A DNA stretch of 6,280 nt, taken from the NCBI GenBank assembly GCA_026988445.1, contig JALSLF010000602.1:1-6280 (forward strand). The letters run 5' to 3'. The notes beneath the pieces were generated by a model. The model ran no database searches. It was not told the origin of the DNA and saw only the letters and a list, made by a program, of their open reading frames with translations. A program made the translations under genes and the position numbers. The DNA comes from Bacteroidales bacterium. Lineage in GTDB: Bacteria; Bacteroidota; Bacteroidia; Bacteroidales; NBLH01. Positions 5,511 to 6,280 of the stretch are shown here, piece after piece; the first letter of the stretch is position 1, and each line of letters begins with the position of its first letter.

Positions 5511-6014
5511 ATGAAAAATTTAATATTCGTATTTTTATTATTTATTATGGCGTGTGCGCCTAAAGCAGATTACAGTCCTCGCGAAATTAATTTTGACAGG
5601 GATATTTGCATCAACTGTCTAATGGGATTAGCCGACCAAAAATATTCGGTACAAGCAATTAACAGCCACAACGAAGTAGTTTGGTTTGATGACATTGGTT
5701 GTCTTGAAGAGTATATGAAAAAAGATGATTGGAAAAACTGGAAAGGCGAAGGTAAAACCCAAATCTGGGTAGGCGACTGCGAAACCGGAGAATGGATTGA
5801 TGCCGAAAAAGCCTATTACCGCTATGGAGACAGAACACCAATGGGCTATGGATACGGTGCATTAAAAGAAAAAAGAGACAGCACCTATACTTATGAGGAG
5901 CTTCTTGAACGCATAGATAAAGGCTTGACCATGCGTGAAGACTTTATTAAACAGAAAAAAATGTTACACATGTCGAAAGACAGCACGGAAATGGAAGTAA
6001 AAGACAGTCTTTAA
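5511..6014 (+). CDS. nosL: NosL, lipoprotein copper chaperone
   Basis: Membrane-anchored extracytoplasmic protein that binds Cu(I) and delivers it to NosD for nitrous oxide reductase maturation. Residues 1-14 form a lipoprotein signal peptide with lipobox IMAC, lipidated at C15. NosL motifs are present: the C-x2-C-x-M element ICINCLM (C33, C36, M38), the segment VVWFDDIGCLEEYM (56-69, with C64), and WVGDCETGEWIDAEKA (86-101), followed by RTPMGYGYGALKEK (108-121), whose Met111 lies in the typical 'TPMG' stretch. After residue 121 comes a charged, probably helical tail (122-167) rich in Lys, Glu and Asp that goes beyond the recognisable NosL core. The gene starts 2 nt after nosF, so translation is probably coupled. 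It lies between nosF and nosY rather than after nosY, which departs from the common nosDFYL order. Confidence 0.93.
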   Translation: MKNLIFVFLLFIMACAPKADYSPREINFDRDICINCLMGLADQKYSVQAINSHNEVVWFDDIGCLEEYMKKDDWKNWKGEGKTQIWVGDCETGEWIDAEKAYYRYGDRTPMGYGYGALKEKRDSTYTYEELLERIDKGLTMREDFIKQKKMLHMSKDSTEMEVKDSL

Positions 6015-6063
6015 GCTAAATTAAAAGAAGTTAATTATAAACAAATTATCTAAAAACAAAAAT

Positions 6064-6280
6064 ATGAATAGCAGCTTAATGCAAATTGCCGTACTGGATA
6101 TAAAACAAAACTTACGCTCAAAATCATTTTGGGCATATAGCATACTTTTTGGCGGATTTGTTGCCATTATGTTTGCACTGGGAGTAACCGAGTCGCAGAT
6201 AATCGGATTTATCGGTTTGGGCAGGTTAATGGTAACTTTTATGCAAGTAAGCATGGTTATTTTACCGATTTATGTATTAA
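6064..6280 (+). CDS. nosY: NosY, ABC transporter membrane subunit (N-terminal part, cut by window end)
   Basis: Only the first 72 codons are present. The encoded start MNSSLMQIAVLDIKQNLRSK is the cytoplasmic amphipathic N-terminus common to ABC-2-type permeases. A first membrane segment follows at about residues 22-40 (FWAYSILFGGFVAIMFALG). Then comes a Gly/Phe-containing link, IIGFIGLGRLMVTFMQVSM (46-64), and the start of a second membrane segment, VILPIYVL (65-72), which matches the NosY family pattern '..GF..F.R....L.....LLPL'. NosY is the transmembrane partner of NosF and binds NosD on the periplasmic side. The ATG at 6064 is the first reasonable start, 49 nt after nosL. The rest of the gene, normally around 270 aa in all, lies beyond the window. 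Confidence 0.85.
   Translation, partial: MNSSLMQIAVLDIKQNLRSKSFWAYSILFGGFVAIMFALGVTESQIIGFIGLGRLMVTFMQVSMVILPIYVL

Noticed and set aside
5659..6254. Minus-strand frames opposite nosL and the nosY start
   Set aside because: NosL and NosY motifs on the + strand explain this DNA; the reverse frames have no recognisable content.
1..6280. CRISPR arrays, tRNA or rRNA genes, insertion sequences, prophage or defence genes
   Set aside because: No spaced direct repeats, tRNA-like cloverleaf, transposase or terminal inverted repeats were seen. Nearly all of the window is accounted for by nos genes.

Overview
This window carries most of a nitrous oxide reductase (nos) maturation and electron-supply cluster of the clade II ('atypical') type. 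All genes are on the + strand, and the catalytic gene nosZ itself is not inside the window. The host is most likely a member of the Bacteroidota. The sequence is AT-rich, most start codons lack a clear Shine-Dalgarno sequence, and one intergenic gap holds a good match to the Bacteroidota promoter pattern (TTG, about 20 bp, TAnnTTTG). The gene content (nosB-like, nosD, nosG, nosH, nosF, nosL, nosY) is typical of clade II nos loci, and nosR is not seen. This assignment is inferred from sequence character; no database search was possible.

Layout: positions 1-125 are a leader with a strong 12-bp stem-loop, probably the 3' flank of an upstream gene (plausibly nosZ, not proven). Then come a polytopic membrane protein resembling NosB (126-923) and nosD (938-2215), separated by 14 nt. 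A short promoter-bearing gap leads to an unrecognised exported His/Cys-containing protein of 125 aa (2255-2632). A 202-nt intergenic region follows, with several inverted repeats and a possible 8-codon leader ORF. A second tightly packed block then runs nosG (2835-3659), nosH (3663-4604), nosF (4639-5508), nosL (5511-6014) and the start of nosY (from 6064), cut by the window edge after 72 codons.

How the parts fit, from knowledge of the families: NosG (Tat-exported, four predicted [4Fe-4S] sites) and NosH (membrane-bound, two CxxxCP motifs and two ferredoxin-type clusters) resemble NapG/NapH and would pass quinol-derived electrons toward periplasmic NosZ. NosD, NosF and NosY form the ABC-type machine needed to assemble the copper-sulfur CuZ site. 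NosL is the outer-leaflet lipoprotein copper chaperone that hands Cu(I) to NosD. The NosB-like protein is of unknown function but is characteristic of clade II loci.

The points most worth following up are the 125-aa protein with its own apparent promoter inside the cluster, the structured 202-nt region before nosG, a long Lys-rich insertion within the third Fe-S motif of NosG, the absence of nosC-type cytochromes between nosG and nosH, and the unusual nosF-nosL-nosY order.
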